64,000 nucleotides of DNA. Source: Cohnella zeiphila. GTDB taxonomy: Bacteria; Bacillota; Bacilli; Paenibacillales; Paenibacillaceae. The stretch is taken from contig NZ_JACJVO010000028.1 in assembly GCF_014212055.1 (NCBI RefSeq), forward strand, positions 124,001 through 188,000, read 5' to 3'. Of the stretch, positions 1-9,232 are shown in pieces; the first letter of the stretch is position 1, and every line of letters begins with the position of its first letter. Made by a program: the position numbers and the translations under genes. The notes below the pieces were generated by a model. That model saw only the letters and a program-made list of their open reading frames with translations, was not told where the DNA came from and made no database searches.

Positions 1-1
1 G

Positions 2-904
2 TCCAATCCGAAAAATCGGCTTCCTTCCGCGGCATCGCTTTGCATCCACGTTTTTTTCGTCCTGTATTCGCTCTTCTGCATCATTCCGATCGTGCTGATC
101 GTATCGGTGTCGATCTCCAACGAGAATTCGGTCGTCCGGGAAGGCTACAAGTTCATTCCTTCCGGATTCGATCTGGCGGCTTACCGTTTCCTGCTTCACG
201 ATCTGCATCAGATCCTGAGGTCGTACGGCGTCTCGATCATCGTCACCGTCGTCGGAACGGCGCTCAGTATGATCATTATCGCCCTGTACGCGTATCCGAT
301 ATCCCGCAGACAGTTCCCGCACGCGAAGTTCTTCACGTTCTTCGTCTTCTTCACGATGCTGTTCGGCGGCGGTCTCGTGCCTTGGTATCTCGTCTACGTC
401 CAGATGCTCGACCTCAAGAATACGCTCTGGTCGCTCATCATGCCGCTCATCATGGCCCCTTTCTGGGTGCTGATCGTGCGTACGTTCTTCTCCACGACCA
501 TCCCGGGAGAAGTGCTGGAATCGGCGAAGATCGACGGGGCGGGCGAGCTACGCATCTTCATCCGGATCGTGCTGCCGCTCTCCATGCCGGTCATGGCGAC
601 CGTCGCGCTGTTCCAGACGCTTACGTATTGGAACGACTGGTTCCTCAGTCTCGTGTTCATCACGAACGACAACAATATATCGGTTCAATATTTGCTCTAT
701 AAGATGCTCGCCAACATTCAATACCTGTCCAGCAACCCCACGGCGGCGGCGGAGATCGCGAAGGCGGGCGGCATGTTCAACTTCCCGAGCGAGACGGTCC
801 GCATGGCGCTCGTCATCGTCGGCGTCGGGCCGATCATCTTCGCGTATCCGTTCTTCCAGAAGTACTTCGTGAAAGGGCTGACGGTCGGCGCGGTCAAAGG
901 CTGA
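2..904 (+). CDS. Carbohydrate ABC transporter permease, LplC/YtcP type (5' partial)
   Basis: This is an inner-membrane permease of a binding-protein-dependent sugar importer. The frame is open back to the first base of the window, so the true start lies upstream and the GTG at 92 is internal. Several hydrophobic spans are visible. The cytoplasmic EAA-type loop, which docks the ATPase, is encoded around 508-560 (key residues E, A, DGAG). The C-terminal end reading FVKGLTVGAVKG is typical of the LplC branch. A lipoprotein binding protein follows 136 bp downstream on the same strand, giving the usual permease then binding-protein order. The sugar cannot be read from the sequence; LplC relatives often serve oligosaccharides. 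Confidence 0.9.
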   Translation, partial: SNPKNRLPSAASLCIHVFFVLYSLFCIIPIVLIVSVSISNENSVVREGYKFIPSGFDLAAYRFLLHDLHQILRSYGVSIIVTVVGTALSMIIIALYAYPISRRQFPHAKFFTFFVFFTMLFGGGLVPWYLVYVQMLDLKNTLWSLIMPLIMAPFWVLIVRTFFSTTIPGEVLESAKIDGAGELRIFIRIVLPLSMPVMATVALFQTLTYWNDWFLSLVFITNDNNISVQYLLYKMLANIQYLSSNPTAAAEIAKAGGMFNFPSETVRMALVIVGVGPIIFAYPFFQKYFVKGLTVGAVKG

Positions 905-1040
905 CTTTGGCAAAAAGGTCACGTAAGCGATAACAAAGTCACGATTGCGTTAGAATGTTCGGAATATTCGGACTAAAATAAATTCGCTGGCTGAATATGC
1001 CATGCCAGTGAAAATGTGGCTAAGGGAGGTCATTTCGCTT

Positions 1041-2639
1041 ATGAAGCAAATGAAGAAAAAAGCCTCGATCGTTCTTCTTCTCGGCATGACCACATCGCTC
1101 GTGCTGTCGGCCTGCGGAGGCGGGAACAACGGCAATAACGGCAGCTCCGGCGGCAGTCCGAGCGGCAGCGCAGGCGGCAGCGCAAGCGCAAGTCCGTCCG
1201 CGTCGCCCTCCGACAGCGGAGGCAGCAAGGCAAGCGGCGATTCGTCCACGGCGAGCGTGGCGGCCGATCTGAAGCCGTACAAGCTGAAAGTCGTGTACGA
1301 GGGGCCGCCGCAGCCGGACGAGAAAAAAGTGGAAGATGCGATGAACAAGATTTTGACGGAGAAGATCAACGCGACGATCGACCTGATTCCGATCGACTGG
1401 GGCGTCTGGGACGACAAGATGAACCTGATGATCGCTTCCCGCGAGCCGGTCGACGTGCTGTTCACCGCCCAATGGAACGGCTATTCCAAGAACGTGGCGA
1501 AAGGCGCCTATCTGGATCTCGGCGATCTGCTCAAGCAATACGGCCAGGGCATCATCGATTCGCTGGATCCGGCTTTCCTGGAAGGCTCGAAGATCAACGG
1601 CAAAAACTACGGCATCCCGACGAACAAGGAGCTGGCGTTCGCGGGGGGACTCGTCTACCGCAAGGACATCGCCGACGAGCTCGGCCTGGATATGAGCCAG
1701 GTGAAGAAGCCGGAAGATTTGGACGCCATCTATAAAACCGTCAAGGAGAAAAAGCCGGACATGATTCCGCTCTACATGATGGGCGGCTCGCTGGTCGGCC
1801 AGCTGACGGAGTTCGACTCGCTCGGCGACGGCACCATTCCGGGCGTCATCGAGAAAGAAAAGACGGATACGACCGTGAAGCTGGCGCAAGATTTCGACGT
1901 TTACAAGCGAATGGTCAACATTACGCGCGATTATTACCAGAAAGGCTATATCAATAAGGACGCGGCCACGACCCAGCTTTCGGAAGGCGACGCCTTCAAG
2001 GCCGGCAACGTCTTCTCGGCCATCCAGCCGCTCAAGCCCGGCAAAGACGCGGAATTGGCGGCCGCAGCCGGTCTGCAGAACAAGCTGACGGAAATCTATT
2101 TCACCGGCAAGACCGTCTCCACCAGCGAAACGGCGGGCGCCATGCTGGCCATCTCCTCCACCTCCGGAGACCCGGCGAGGGCCATGATGTTTATCAACCT
2201 GCTTCATACGGACAAAGAGCTGGTCAACTTGATCAACTTCGGCATCGAAGGCGTTCACTACACGCTGAACGGGGACGTGATGACGCCGACGGCGCAAGCG
2301 GCCAACTACTCTCCCGGCGTCGCCTGGGAGCTGGGGAACCAGTTCCTGAACCACGTATGGGATTCGGAAGCGCCGGACAAATGGGATCAGTTCCGCCAGT
2401 TCAACGAAGGCGCCATCAAATCCCCCGGCCTCGGCTTCGTATTCGACAGCGAGCCCGTCAAAGCCGAAGTCGGCGCTCTCGCCAACGTGATCAAGCAATA
2501 CGGGGCCGCGATCGAGACCGGCTCGGTGGATCCGGACAAGATGCTGCCGGAATACGTATCCGCCCTCAAAGCGGCCGGCGTCGACAAAGTGATCGCCGAG
2601 AAGCAGAAGCAGTTCGACGCGTTCCTGGCAAGCAAGTAA
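1041..2639 (+). CDS. Extracellular sugar-binding lipoprotein of ABC importer (LplA-like)
   Basis: A 532-residue binding protein. The start is ATG 1041, behind AGGGAGGT at 1023-1030; an upstream in-frame start at 1002 has no ribosome-binding site. The N terminus is a lipoprotein signal (Lys-rich n-region, hydrophobic core, lipobox LSAC with Cys near residue 24). It is followed by about 45 residues of Gly/Ser/Asn/Pro linker and then a family-1 solute-binding fold. The protein would be anchored outside the membrane and pass a sugar to the permease encoded just upstream. Many LplA-type proteins in Paenibacillus are this long (about 530-550 residues). Ligand unknown. Confidence 0.9.
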   Translation: MKQMKKKASIVLLLGMTTSLVLSACGGGNNGNNGSSGGSPSGSAGGSASASPSASPSDSGGSKASGDSSTASVAADLKPYKLKVVYEGPPQPDEKKVEDAMNKILTEKINATIDLIPIDWGVWDDKMNLMIASREPVDVLFTAQWNGYSKNVAKGAYLDLGDLLKQYGQGIIDSLDPAFLEGSKINGKNYGIPTNKELAFAGGLVYRKDIADELGLDMSQVKKPEDLDAIYKTVKEKKPDMIPLYMMGGSLVGQLTEFDSLGDGTIPGVIEKEKTDTTVKLAQDFDVYKRMVNITRDYYQKGYINKDAATTQLSEGDAFKAGNVFSAIQPLKPGKDAELAAAAGLQNKLTEIYFTGKTVSTSETAGAMLAISSTSGDPARAMMFINLLHTDKELVNLINFGIEGVHYTLNGDVMTPTAQAANYSPGVAWELGNQFLNHVWDSEAPDKWDQFRQFNEGAIKSPGLGFVFDSEPVKAEVGALANVIKQYGAAIETGSVDPDKMLPEYVSALKAAGVDKVIAEKQKQFDAFLASK

Positions 2640-2761
2640 TCGCGGTTTTCGACGGCTTCGCCGGAAAACGTTTTTCCGGTTCGGGCGCATGCCCCTGGGC
2701 AGGCGTGGTGACAGGCTCTCTTGTCCTCCGCATATGCTGGGGGCAGAGGCGGTGAAGCTCA

Positions 2762-3520
2762 GTGGCGAAGTATAAAAGCTATTCGATCGGCAGCAAGTGG
2801 ACCAAAACGAAGTGGCTGCTGGAACGGCAGGATCTGCAGGAATATATTCCCGAGACGAAGCTGTTCGACAAAACGAATCTCGAAGAGATGCTGATCATGT
2901 ATCCCGTCGTGTACTTCAAGCCCGTAAGAGGGTGGGGCGGCTCGAATATCGTTCGGATCCTGAAGACGGAGGAAGGGTACCGGACCCGATCGAACGCGGG
3001 GCAAGACGATTGGCCCACCCCGGATTCTTTGTACGAGGAGCTGGATCGGCTGGCCAAGACCAGGCCGTATCTGCTGCAGAAGGGCATCGACTTGGCAAGA
3101 ACGAAGGGGATGCCGTTCGACCTTCGGGTCATGGTGCAGAAGTCCAGTCGGGGCACATGGAAGAGCACCGCGATATTCGCGAAGATCGGCAAGCCCGGCA
3201 AGGTCGCCACGAATTACAATCAGGGAGGCAAACTCGGCTTCCTGAAGTCTACGCTGAGCGGCGCCGGCTACGGTCCTTCGCGAATCGGCCGAACGAGAAG
3301 CGAACTGGAACGAATGGGCGTCGAGGTAGGCAAATGCTTTGACGGCCACAACAAGGGGTTTCGCGAATTGGGACTGGATATCGGTCTGGATCCGGACGGC
3401 AAGCCTTGGATTCTGGAGGTGAATACGCGCCCGCAATTTTATCCGTTAAAGCATTTCAAGGATCAAACGGTATACCGGCGGATCCTCTCGTACGCCAAGC
3501 AATATGGAAGAACGCGCTAG
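2762..3520 (+). CDS. YheC/YheD family ATP-grasp protein (first copy)
   Basis: A 252-residue protein of the YheC/YheD family, whose Bacillus members are endospore coat-associated. The GTG start follows GAGGCGGTG. ATP-grasp features include FKPVRGWGG (nucleotide-binding Lys/Gly loop), FDLRVMVQ, and the C-terminal metal-binding ILEVNTRP. The N-terminal half found in full-length B. subtilis YheC/YheD (about 360-450 residues) is absent, so this is the short single-domain form. A paralogue starts 78 bp downstream. ATP-grasp enzymes join a carboxylate to an amine or thiol; the substrate of this family is not established. Confidence 0.85.
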   Translation: MAKYKSYSIGSKWTKTKWLLERQDLQEYIPETKLFDKTNLEEMLIMYPVVYFKPVRGWGGSNIVRILKTEEGYRTRSNAGQDDWPTPDSLYEELDRLAKTRPYLLQKGIDLARTKGMPFDLRVMVQKSSRGTWKSTAIFAKIGKPGKVATNYNQGGKLGFLKSTLSGAGYGPSRIGRTRSELERMGVEVGKCFDGHNKGFRELGLDIGLDPDGKPWILEVNTRPQFYPLKHFKDQTVYRRILSYAKQYGRTR

Positions 3521-3598
3521 TTCTTCCCGCTATATTTCCACGGAGGTCTACAGCGCAGGAGCCGTTCGCCGAATATATTGTCCCGGGAGGGATAATAG

Positions 3599-4372
3599 AT
3601 GGCGAACGGCTCCAAGCACATCGGAAGCAAATGGAAGAAGACGAAGGCTATCTTGCAAGACGGCCGCGTCCGCCCTTACGTACCGGCAACCCGAATCATG
3701 TCCGCGAAATCGCTTTACGACATGCTCAGAAAGTACTCGATGGTTTATGTCAAGCCCGTTTCGGGAACGTATGGGAACGGAGTCGCCCGGGTCGAGCGGA
3801 CCAACCGCTCCTACAAGTATCAGTTGGGCATGCAAGTCCGGACGTTTCCCGGCTTCGATGAGATGTACGGATCGCTTAACAAGCGGAAAGCGAAACGGCA
3901 GTACCTCGTGCAGCGAGGAATACATCTATTGAAGCACAACGGCCGGCCTTTCGATATTCGGGTCATGGTCCAACGGAATTCGAAGCGGGAATGGGAGACG
4001 ACCGGGATCATCGCAAGAATCGCTGGAAGGGGCAAGATCGTAACGAATTACCATAACGGCGGCACGCCCACGGATCTCGACCGGCTTCTGTCGTCGAAGC
4101 TTGGCCGCGCCGGAACGTCCCGTTTTACCGGCCTGCTGGCCAGAATCGGCAAACAATCCGCGTCCGCTCTTGCCAGAACGTATCCCGCCGTCGATTCGGT
4201 CGGCGCCGATATCGGCGTCGACAAGCAATACCGGCCGTGGATCCTGGAGCTCAACACAAGTCCGGATCCGTATATTTTCAGACATCTCAGGGATCGGCGC
4301 GTCGCACGGAAAGTGCTCCGGTTCGCCAGAGGGCTCGGAAGAATCAAGGCGAAAGGGAAGAAGCGCCGGTAA
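3599..4372 (+). CDS. YheC/YheD family ATP-grasp protein (second copy)
   Basis: A 257-residue paralogue of the preceding gene. It starts at ATG 3599 behind GGGAGG. It shares the opening GSKW(K/T)KTK, the YVKPVSGTYGNG nucleotide loop, the FDIRVMVQ strand and the WILELNTSP metal site. The two proteins share the whole domain layout but differ at many positions, so the duplication is not recent. The C terminus is Lys/Arg-rich. Spore-coat association is known for the family; the role here is inferred. It probably shares a transcript with the first copy. Confidence 0.85.
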   Translation: MANGSKHIGSKWKKTKAILQDGRVRPYVPATRIMSAKSLYDMLRKYSMVYVKPVSGTYGNGVARVERTNRSYKYQLGMQVRTFPGFDEMYGSLNKRKAKRQYLVQRGIHLLKHNGRPFDIRVMVQRNSKREWETTGIIARIAGRGKIVTNYHNGGTPTDLDRLLSSKLGRAGTSRFTGLLARIGKQSASALARTYPAVDSVGADIGVDKQYRPWILELNTSPDPYIFRHLRDRRVARKVLRFARGLGRIKAKGKKRR

Positions 4373-4455
4373 ACCGGGATCCTCCCGGGAATAGAAGAAG
4401 CCGAACGCAGGACAAACTAACGCGTATTCCATTTTAACGACTTGAATACGGGTGA

Positions 4456-5154
4456 ATGATTGAAATGCGGCGATTTCTGGTTCGAATCGTTCAGACGATT
4501 CTGATATCGGCTTTGATCCTTGGCGCCGTTCCTAGACCGGCGGGAGCCGATCCGTCTCTTCCGATCGTGAAGGATAACGGGTTAGTTACGATCGAAGTCT
4601 ATCCGCTGAAGCACAAGCTGGTCGTCCTGCTGGACCACCTTCCCTATCGGACTTTCTCCGTCGCGGTCGGCAATCCGGATACGCCGACTCCCGTCGGGGA
4701 GTATCTGGTCATCTACAAAGGGAAAAATTGGGGTCCCTCTTTCGGCTCCCGGTGGATCGGCCTTAACGTACCGTGGGGAACCTACGGCATTCACGGAACG
4801 AACAGGCCGTACTCCATCGGACAGCACGCCAGCCACGGCTGCATCCGGATGAGGAACCGGGACGTCGAGGAACTGTACGAGATGGTTCCGGTCGGAACCA
4901 AGGTCACGATCCACGGTCACGTGCTGGGCGAGGCGAACCGCGAGCCAAGGGTCGTCGCGGAAGGGGACGTCGGCGCCGAGGTGCAGCTGATCCAGAACCG
5001 GCTGCAGAGCGCCGGTTACTTCCATGGCGAGTGCAACGGGAAATTTCGGTTTTCGACGACGGCCGCGATCAAGAAGTTCCAGAAGGAGAACGGGCTCGTT
5101 CCCGACGGGATCGCGACGTTGGAGGTTTACGAGAAGCTGGGTCTCATCGAATAG
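4456..5154 (+). CDS. Secreted L,D-transpeptidase (YkuD) with C-terminal peptidoglycan-binding domain
   Basis: A 232-residue exported enzyme that cross-links or trims peptidoglycan. A signal peptide covers about residues 1-31 (RIVQTILISALILGAV... AGA). The YkuD domain carries the signature HGTN ... SHGCIRM, with the catalytic Cys in SHGC. The C-terminal 60 residues form a PG_binding_1 repeat (VQLIQNRL, YFHGECNGKF, AIKKFQKENGL). ATG 4465 (fourth codon) sits about 9 bases behind GGGTGA and may be the true start; ATG 4456 is too close to it. A terminator follows. In B. subtilis, YkuD is a late sporulation protein, which fits the spore genes upstream. Confidence 0.9.
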   Translation: MIEMRRFLVRIVQTILISALILGAVPRPAGADPSLPIVKDNGLVTIEVYPLKHKLVVLLDHLPYRTFSVAVGNPDTPTPVGEYLVIYKGKNWGPSFGSRWIGLNVPWGTYGIHGTNRPYSIGQHASHGCIRMRNRDVEELYEMVPVGTKVTIHGHVLGEANREPRVVAEGDVGAEVQLIQNRLQSAGYFHGECNGKFRFSTTAAIKKFQKENGLVPDGIATLEVYEKLGLIE

Positions 5155-5171
5155 CGGGAATGCCCGGAAAG

Positions 5172-5194
5172 CCGCGAGCGATCGCGGTTTTTTT
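5172..5194 (+). terminator. Rho-independent terminator after the L,D-transpeptidase gene
   Basis: CCGCGA (5172-5177) pairs with TCGCGG (5182-5187) over a four-base loop and is followed by seven T. Confidence 0.8.
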
Positions 5195-5240
5195 GCGTTT
5201 TCATCAAGGAATGCGGCTTGATGCCGCGCTTAAGAATCAT

Positions 5241-5270
5241 TTAAGAACATGTTAACGAGTGCTTTATGAT
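5241..5270 (+). promoter_or_regulatory. Candidate SigA promoter for the yuiD-like operon
   Basis: TTAAGA at 5241 and TATGAT at 5265 are separated by 18 bp. They lie just after the terminator and about 75 bp before the next start. The -35 is only a partial match. Confidence 0.35.
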
Positions 5271-5345
5271 TGTTCGGTACATTGGGGAAGAACCGCCGCC
5301 GATCCCGCCGGCGCGATCATTCCGCAAGCAAGGAGCGTTGCCGTC

Positions 5346-5792
5346 ATGTCCGTCCTGTTGAACTATCCGCTGCTCGCGGCATTGACCGCCATCGTAGCCG
5401 CCCAATTCGTCAAAGTTCCGATTTTCTATCTGGCGAAGGGACGATGGGCGCCCGGGCTCGCCTTCGGCACCGGAGGAATGCCGAGCTCGCATTCGGCGGC
5501 CGTCGCTTCCATGGCAACGGCCGTTGCGCTCCGTCAAGGCTTCTCGTCGCCGGAATTCGCCATCGCCGCCGTCGTCTGCGCCATCACGATGTATGATGCC
5601 GCCGGTATTCGCCGGCAGGCCGGGATGCACGCCAGCGCGATCAACCGCATGCTTCTGGCGGTGCCCGAGCTTCAGGCCGGCAGCCCGGAACGGCAGACGC
5701 TGAAGGAGCTGCTCGGACATCGTCCGGCCGAAGTTCTGATCGGCGCGCTGCTCGGCATCGCGATCGGCTTCCTGTTCGATTGGCTGGCATAA
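5346..5792 (+). CDS. Divergent PAP2 family protein (DUF212, YuiD-like)
   Basis: A 148-residue membrane protein. ATG 5346 follows AAGGAG (5330-5335). The family is a divergent branch of the PAP2/acid phosphatase superfamily, recognised by FGTGGMPSSHS near residue 40 and by YDAAGIRRQAG. The latter is followed by a short soluble loop and a C-terminal helix (EVLIGALLGIAIGFLFDW). Biochemical function is not settled. The next two genes are a glycolipid-type glycosyltransferase and a true PAP2 phosphatase, which suggests a membrane-lipid gene set read as one unit. Confidence 0.85.
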   Translation: MSVLLNYPLLAALTAIVAAQFVKVPIFYLAKGRWAPGLAFGTGGMPSSHSAAVASMATAVALRQGFSSPEFAIAAVVCAITMYDAAGIRRQAGMHASAINRMLLAVPELQAGSPERQTLKELLGHRPAEVLIGALLGIAIGFLFDWLA

Positions 5793-5823
5793 GGATCATT
5801 TCAAAACGGGCAGGTGAGCCTCG

Positions 5824-7017
5824 GTGTCCAAAGGATCGGCCAAAATCGTCATTCTGTTCGCCCGCTTCGGCGACGGCCACTATCAGGTGGCGAAAGCATT
5901 GCAGCAGCAGTTCGAATCGCAAGGCATCCGTGACGTCGTCCTTTTCGATCCGTTCGGGGAATCTTATCCCGCTCTCAATAGATGGTTGCAAGCCGTGTAT
6001 TACGCAAGCACGTCGCATCTGCCCCATGCATACGGATGGGGTTACGGGCTGCTGGACCGGATGAACCCCGGTTCGCCTCTGGGACACTGGCTTCATTCGC
6101 TCGGGTCGGCCAAGCTGGAGGAACTTCTGAAGGAGATGCGGCCCGACGCGGTCGTGCAGACGTTCCCCTTGCTGACGATGTCTCATCTTCGGCGGTACGC
6201 CGGTTATCGGATTCCGACGTTTACCGTGCTGACGGATTACGTTCTGCACGCTCGCTGGATTCATGAGGAGACGGATCTTTATTTCGTAGCCTCCGAGGAG
6301 CTGAAGCAGGAGCTGAGCGGCCGCGGCGTCCCGGCCGACCGCATCCGCGTCAGCGGCATCCCGATCCGCCCGAGGTTTCGGGAACGGGCGCTTTGGGAGA
6401 ACCTAAGAAACAAAGCCGCGAATGAAGTCCGCCGGAAGCCGAACCAGGTGCTCGTCATGGCCGGGGCGTACGGCGTGACGGGGGCCGTCGGCGGGATGGT
6501 GCAATCCCTTCTCGAAGAAGACGGGATCGTCGTCTCGCTCGTCTGCGGACGGAAGCGAAAGCTGGAGCGCCAGATGATCCGGCTGTTCGGGGACAATCCG
6601 CGAGTCCGGATCTTCGGCTATGTGGAACAGATCGAACGGCTCATGTCCGAATCGTCGTGCCTCGTGACCAAGGCGGGCGGGATTACGCTGTCCGAAGCGG
6701 CCGCGATGCGATTGCCCGTCGTCGTCTACCGGCCGATTCCCGGTCAGGAAGAGGGCAATGCCGTCTACTGGGCGGGCAAGGATGAGCTGCTTATCGCCCG
6801 CAACGGGGAAGAGCTGAGGCGGCAAACGGCCGAGCAGCTCCTCCGGCGGCGCTTCCGGCAAGCGGAGGGTCCGGCCGCGGACGGAGCGAATTCGTCGGGC
6901 CGCGTCGCGGGCGGCATTCTCGATTATCTTGCGGCTGCCGCCGAATCGCCGGAACGACTGCCGGTTGGCAGGCAGCGCGGCCTCAGGCGGCTGCTGCCGC
7001 TGCCCCGATCGCAGTAA
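5824..7017 (+). CDS. MGDG synthase/UgtP-like glycosyltransferase (MurG-type, GT28)
   Basis: A 397-residue glycosyltransferase. The N-terminal domain opens with ILFARFGDGHYQVAKAL, the acceptor-side G-x-GH loop of monogalactosyl/diglucosyl-diacylglycerol synthases. The C-terminal GT28 domain carries the donor-binding KAGGITLSEAAA and PIPGQEEGNA motifs. Such enzymes (UgtP in B. subtilis) move glucose from UDP-glucose to diacylglycerol on the inner membrane face, feeding glycolipids and lipoteichoic acid anchors. The GTG start at 5824 follows GGTGAG. The acceptor is inferred from family. It lies between two PAP2-type genes, one of which could supply diacylglycerol. Confidence 0.85.
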   Translation: MSKGSAKIVILFARFGDGHYQVAKALQQQFESQGIRDVVLFDPFGESYPALNRWLQAVYYASTSHLPHAYGWGYGLLDRMNPGSPLGHWLHSLGSAKLEELLKEMRPDAVVQTFPLLTMSHLRRYAGYRIPTFTVLTDYVLHARWIHEETDLYFVASEELKQELSGRGVPADRIRVSGIPIRPRFRERALWENLRNKAANEVRRKPNQVLVMAGAYGVTGAVGGMVQSLLEEDGIVVSLVCGRKRKLERQMIRLFGDNPRVRIFGYVEQIERLMSESSCLVTKAGGITLSEAAAMRLPVVVYRPIPGQEEGNAVYWAGKDELLIARNGEELRRQTAEQLLRRRFRQAEGPAADGANSSGRVAGGILDYLAAAAESPERLPVGRQRGLRRLLPLPRSQ

Positions 7018-7047
7018 TTTTCCGAACTGAAGGAGATAGCTCCAGGC

Positions 7048-7737
7048 ATGAAATTTTCGTTATCGTTTCGTCTTACGCTCGCCTTGCTGCTCAGCTTGAT
7101 TTTTGCCGCGGGCTTCGGCGTCATCGCCGCGCTGATCGGGTTTCACCGGATTTCGGCGTTCGACCGGACGCTGATCGACTTCTGGCAGAGCCGGGAATCG
7201 GGCGGTTTGACCTCCGTCATGAAGTTTTTCACGAACATCGGTTCCGGATGGCCCGTCATCGTGATCGCGCTCGTTTGCATGGTGTATCTATACGGCGTTC
7301 TGAAGCATCGGCGGGAAGTGATCCTGTACCTGTTCGTGCTCGGGGGATCCGAAGTGCTGAACGTCGTGCTCAAATGGATTTTCCGCCGGGAGCGCCCGGA
7401 CATCCATCGGCTCATTGCGGAGACCGGCTACAGCTTCCCGAGCGGCCATTCGATGGGAGCGTTCAGCCTGTACGGCGTGCTGGCTTATCTTCTGTGGAAG
7501 CACATACCGGCATGGTGGGGAAAAGTCATTCTTGTGCTGGCCAGCAGCGCGCTGATTCTGGCCATCGGCACGAGCCGCATTTACTTGGGCGTGCACTATC
7601 CGAGCGACATCCTCGGCGGCTATCTCGCCAGCGCGTTCTGGCTGAGCGCTTCGATCTGGATCTATCAAAGCGTGCGCGATTATGGTATACCCAAAGAAGC
7701 GGCCCGGGCACGAAAGGGGAAGCCGGGCCTTTCATAG
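7048..7737 (+). CDS. PAP2 superfamily phosphatase (membrane)
   Basis: A 229-residue integral-membrane phosphatase with all three PAP2 signatures: KWIFRRERP (K-x6-RP), PSGHS, and SRIYLGVHYPSD (SR-x5-H-x3-D). About six hydrophobic spans fit the usual topology, with the active site facing outward. The substrate is likely phosphatidic acid, phosphatidylglycerol-phosphate or undecaprenyl pyrophosphate; sequence alone does not decide. It starts 30 bp after the glycosyltransferase and ends 16 bp before the sensor kinase, so all four genes may share a transcript. Confidence 0.88.
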   Translation: MKFSLSFRLTLALLLSLIFAAGFGVIAALIGFHRISAFDRTLIDFWQSRESGGLTSVMKFFTNIGSGWPVIVIALVCMVYLYGVLKHRREVILYLFVLGGSEVLNVVLKWIFRRERPDIHRLIAETGYSFPSGHSMGAFSLYGVLAYLLWKHIPAWWGKVILVLASSALILAIGTSRIYLGVHYPSDILGGYLASAFWLSASIWIYQSVRDYGIPKEAARARKGKPGLS

Positions 7738-7753
7738 CGGGGAGAGGCGAACC

Positions 7754-9232
7754 ATGTCCATTCGAATGAGGCTCATCTGGTCGTACGCCGCGATGCTGGT
7801 CGTGCCGCTCGTCGTCATCCTGCTGACGGCGCTGCTGCTGGCGGTCGTCTCGGGCGGCGACTTTCAATATTATAAAAAGCTGTACTTCTCCACGGCGGAG
7901 CAGTTCGACTTCGACGACCAGTACCGCCTTCTAAGAGAGATCAAGCGGGCGACGGAACGCAATCCGCAGGTTTTGTCCGACTCCGAATTTTTGAAGGAGA
8001 TCGAGACGGGGCTGCAAAGCGTCCATTCCGGACTCGTCATCCGCCAAGGCGGGCAGTTGACGTACGTATCCGACACGCTGCGCGGCGACGAGAAGCTTGC
8101 GCAATCGCTTCCTCCTTTCGAGAGAGCGGGAATTCGGGACCATGCCCTCCAAATCACCGAAAACAATAAAATCGTGCTGTTTTTCCAATACGATTACTTG
8201 GCGCCCGACGGTTCGAACGTTTCCGCGTTCATCGTGACCCGAACGGACCCGTTCGTCTATTGGATTCGGGAGGCGTTCCCGATCTTGTTCACGGTGCTGA
8301 TCGTCATTCTCGTTCTGACGCACTTGCTGCTCACCTACTTCGTCTCCCGCAGCATCATCCGCCCTCTGCGTACGCTTCGCGGGGCGGCCATGAGCATCAA
8401 GAACGGGGATCTGGACTTCGAAGTGGACATGAACGGCAGGGACGAGATCAGCCAGCTCGGTCAGGCGTTCGAGGAGATGCGCGTTCAGCTCAAGCACTCG
8501 ATCCGCCTGCAGCTTCAGTACGAGGAGAATCGCAAGGAACTGGTGTCGAACATCTCCCACGACCTGAAGACGCCGATTACGACCATTCGGGGTTACGTGG
8601 ACGGTTTGATGGACGGAGTCGCCGACTCGCCGGAGAAGTCGGCGAAGTATATGCAGACGATCGCCGACAAAGCGGAGGAGATGGACCGGCTCATCGACGA
8701 GCTGTTCCTGTATTCGAAGCTGGACCTGAGGAGCATTCCGTTCAACTTCGAGCCGGTCCGGCTGCGGGAGTTTATGGAGGACTGGTCGGACGAGATGAAG
8801 TTCGATCTGGAGAAAGCGGGCATTGCCTGGAGCGAGACCATCCGGCTGCGCGATTCCGATACGGTGCTGATGGACCGCGACAAATTCAAGCGGGTGCTCG
8901 GCAACGTCATCCAGAACAGCCGCAAGTACATGGACAAGGCGGACAAGCGCATCGCCTTGCGCACGCTTGCCTCGGACGGCAAAGCGGTGATCGAGATCGA
9001 GGATAACGGGCAAGGCATCGAAGCCGAAGCGCTGGGATCGATCTTCGAGCGGTTCTTCCGGGCGGAGCAATCCCGCAATTCCGGCAGCGGAGGAAGCGGG
9101 CTGGGTCTTGCGATCGCCAGGCAGATCGCGCTGGGGCACGGCGGAACGATCGAGGCCGCCAGCGAATTCGGGCAAGGAACGACCATTCGAATCATTCTGC
9201 CGCTGGCGGACGGAGAGAAGGGACAGCGATGA
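7754..9232 (+). CDS. HAMP-domain sensor histidine kinase
   Basis: A 492-residue membrane kinase starting at ATG 7754 behind GGGGAGAGG. Order: transmembrane helix (about 8-32), extracellular sensor of about 135 residues, second helix (about 170-195), HAMP linker (SRSIIRPLRTLRG), HisKA with the phosphorylated His near 269 (NISHDLKTP), then HATPase with N box (NVIQNSRKY), DNGQGIE and GLGLAIA. Its stop overlaps the start of the response-regulator gene by four bases (ATGA), so the two are translationally coupled. The signal is unknown. Position after a lipid/envelope gene run hints at envelope sensing. Confidence 0.92.
   Translation: MSIRMRLIWSYAAMLVVPLVVILLTALLLAVVSGGDFQYYKKLYFSTAEQFDFDDQYRLLREIKRATERNPQVLSDSEFLKEIETGLQSVHSGLVIRQGGQLTYVSDTLRGDEKLAQSLPPFERAGIRDHALQITENNKIVLFFQYDYLAPDGSNVSAFIVTRTDPFVYWIREAFPILFTVLIVILVLTHLLLTYFVSRSIIRPLRTLRGAAMSIKNGDLDFEVDMNGRDEISQLGQAFEEMRVQLKHSIRLQLQYEENRKELVSNISHDLKTPITTIRGYVDGLMDGVADSPEKSAKYMQTIADKAEEMDRLIDELFLYSKLDLRSIPFNFEPVRLREFMEDWSDEMKFDLEKAGIAWSETIRLRDSDTVLMDRDKFKRVLGNVIQNSRKYMDKADKRIALRTLASDGKAVIEIEDNGQGIEAEALGSIFERFFRAEQSRNSGSGGSGLGLAIARQIALGHGGTIEAASEFGQGTTIRIILPLADGEKGQR

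Noticed and set aside
2661..2679. Inverted repeat CCGGAAAA...TTTTCCGG as terminator after the binding-protein gene
   Set aside because: It has no T-tract and almost no loop; too weak to annotate as a terminator.
1020..2690. Long open frame on the minus strand opposite the sugar-binding lipoprotein
   Set aside because: It is a high-GC antisense shadow: Arg/Asp/Val-rich product, no ribosome-binding site, and no recognisable motif. The plus-strand gene has a clear lipobox and family match.
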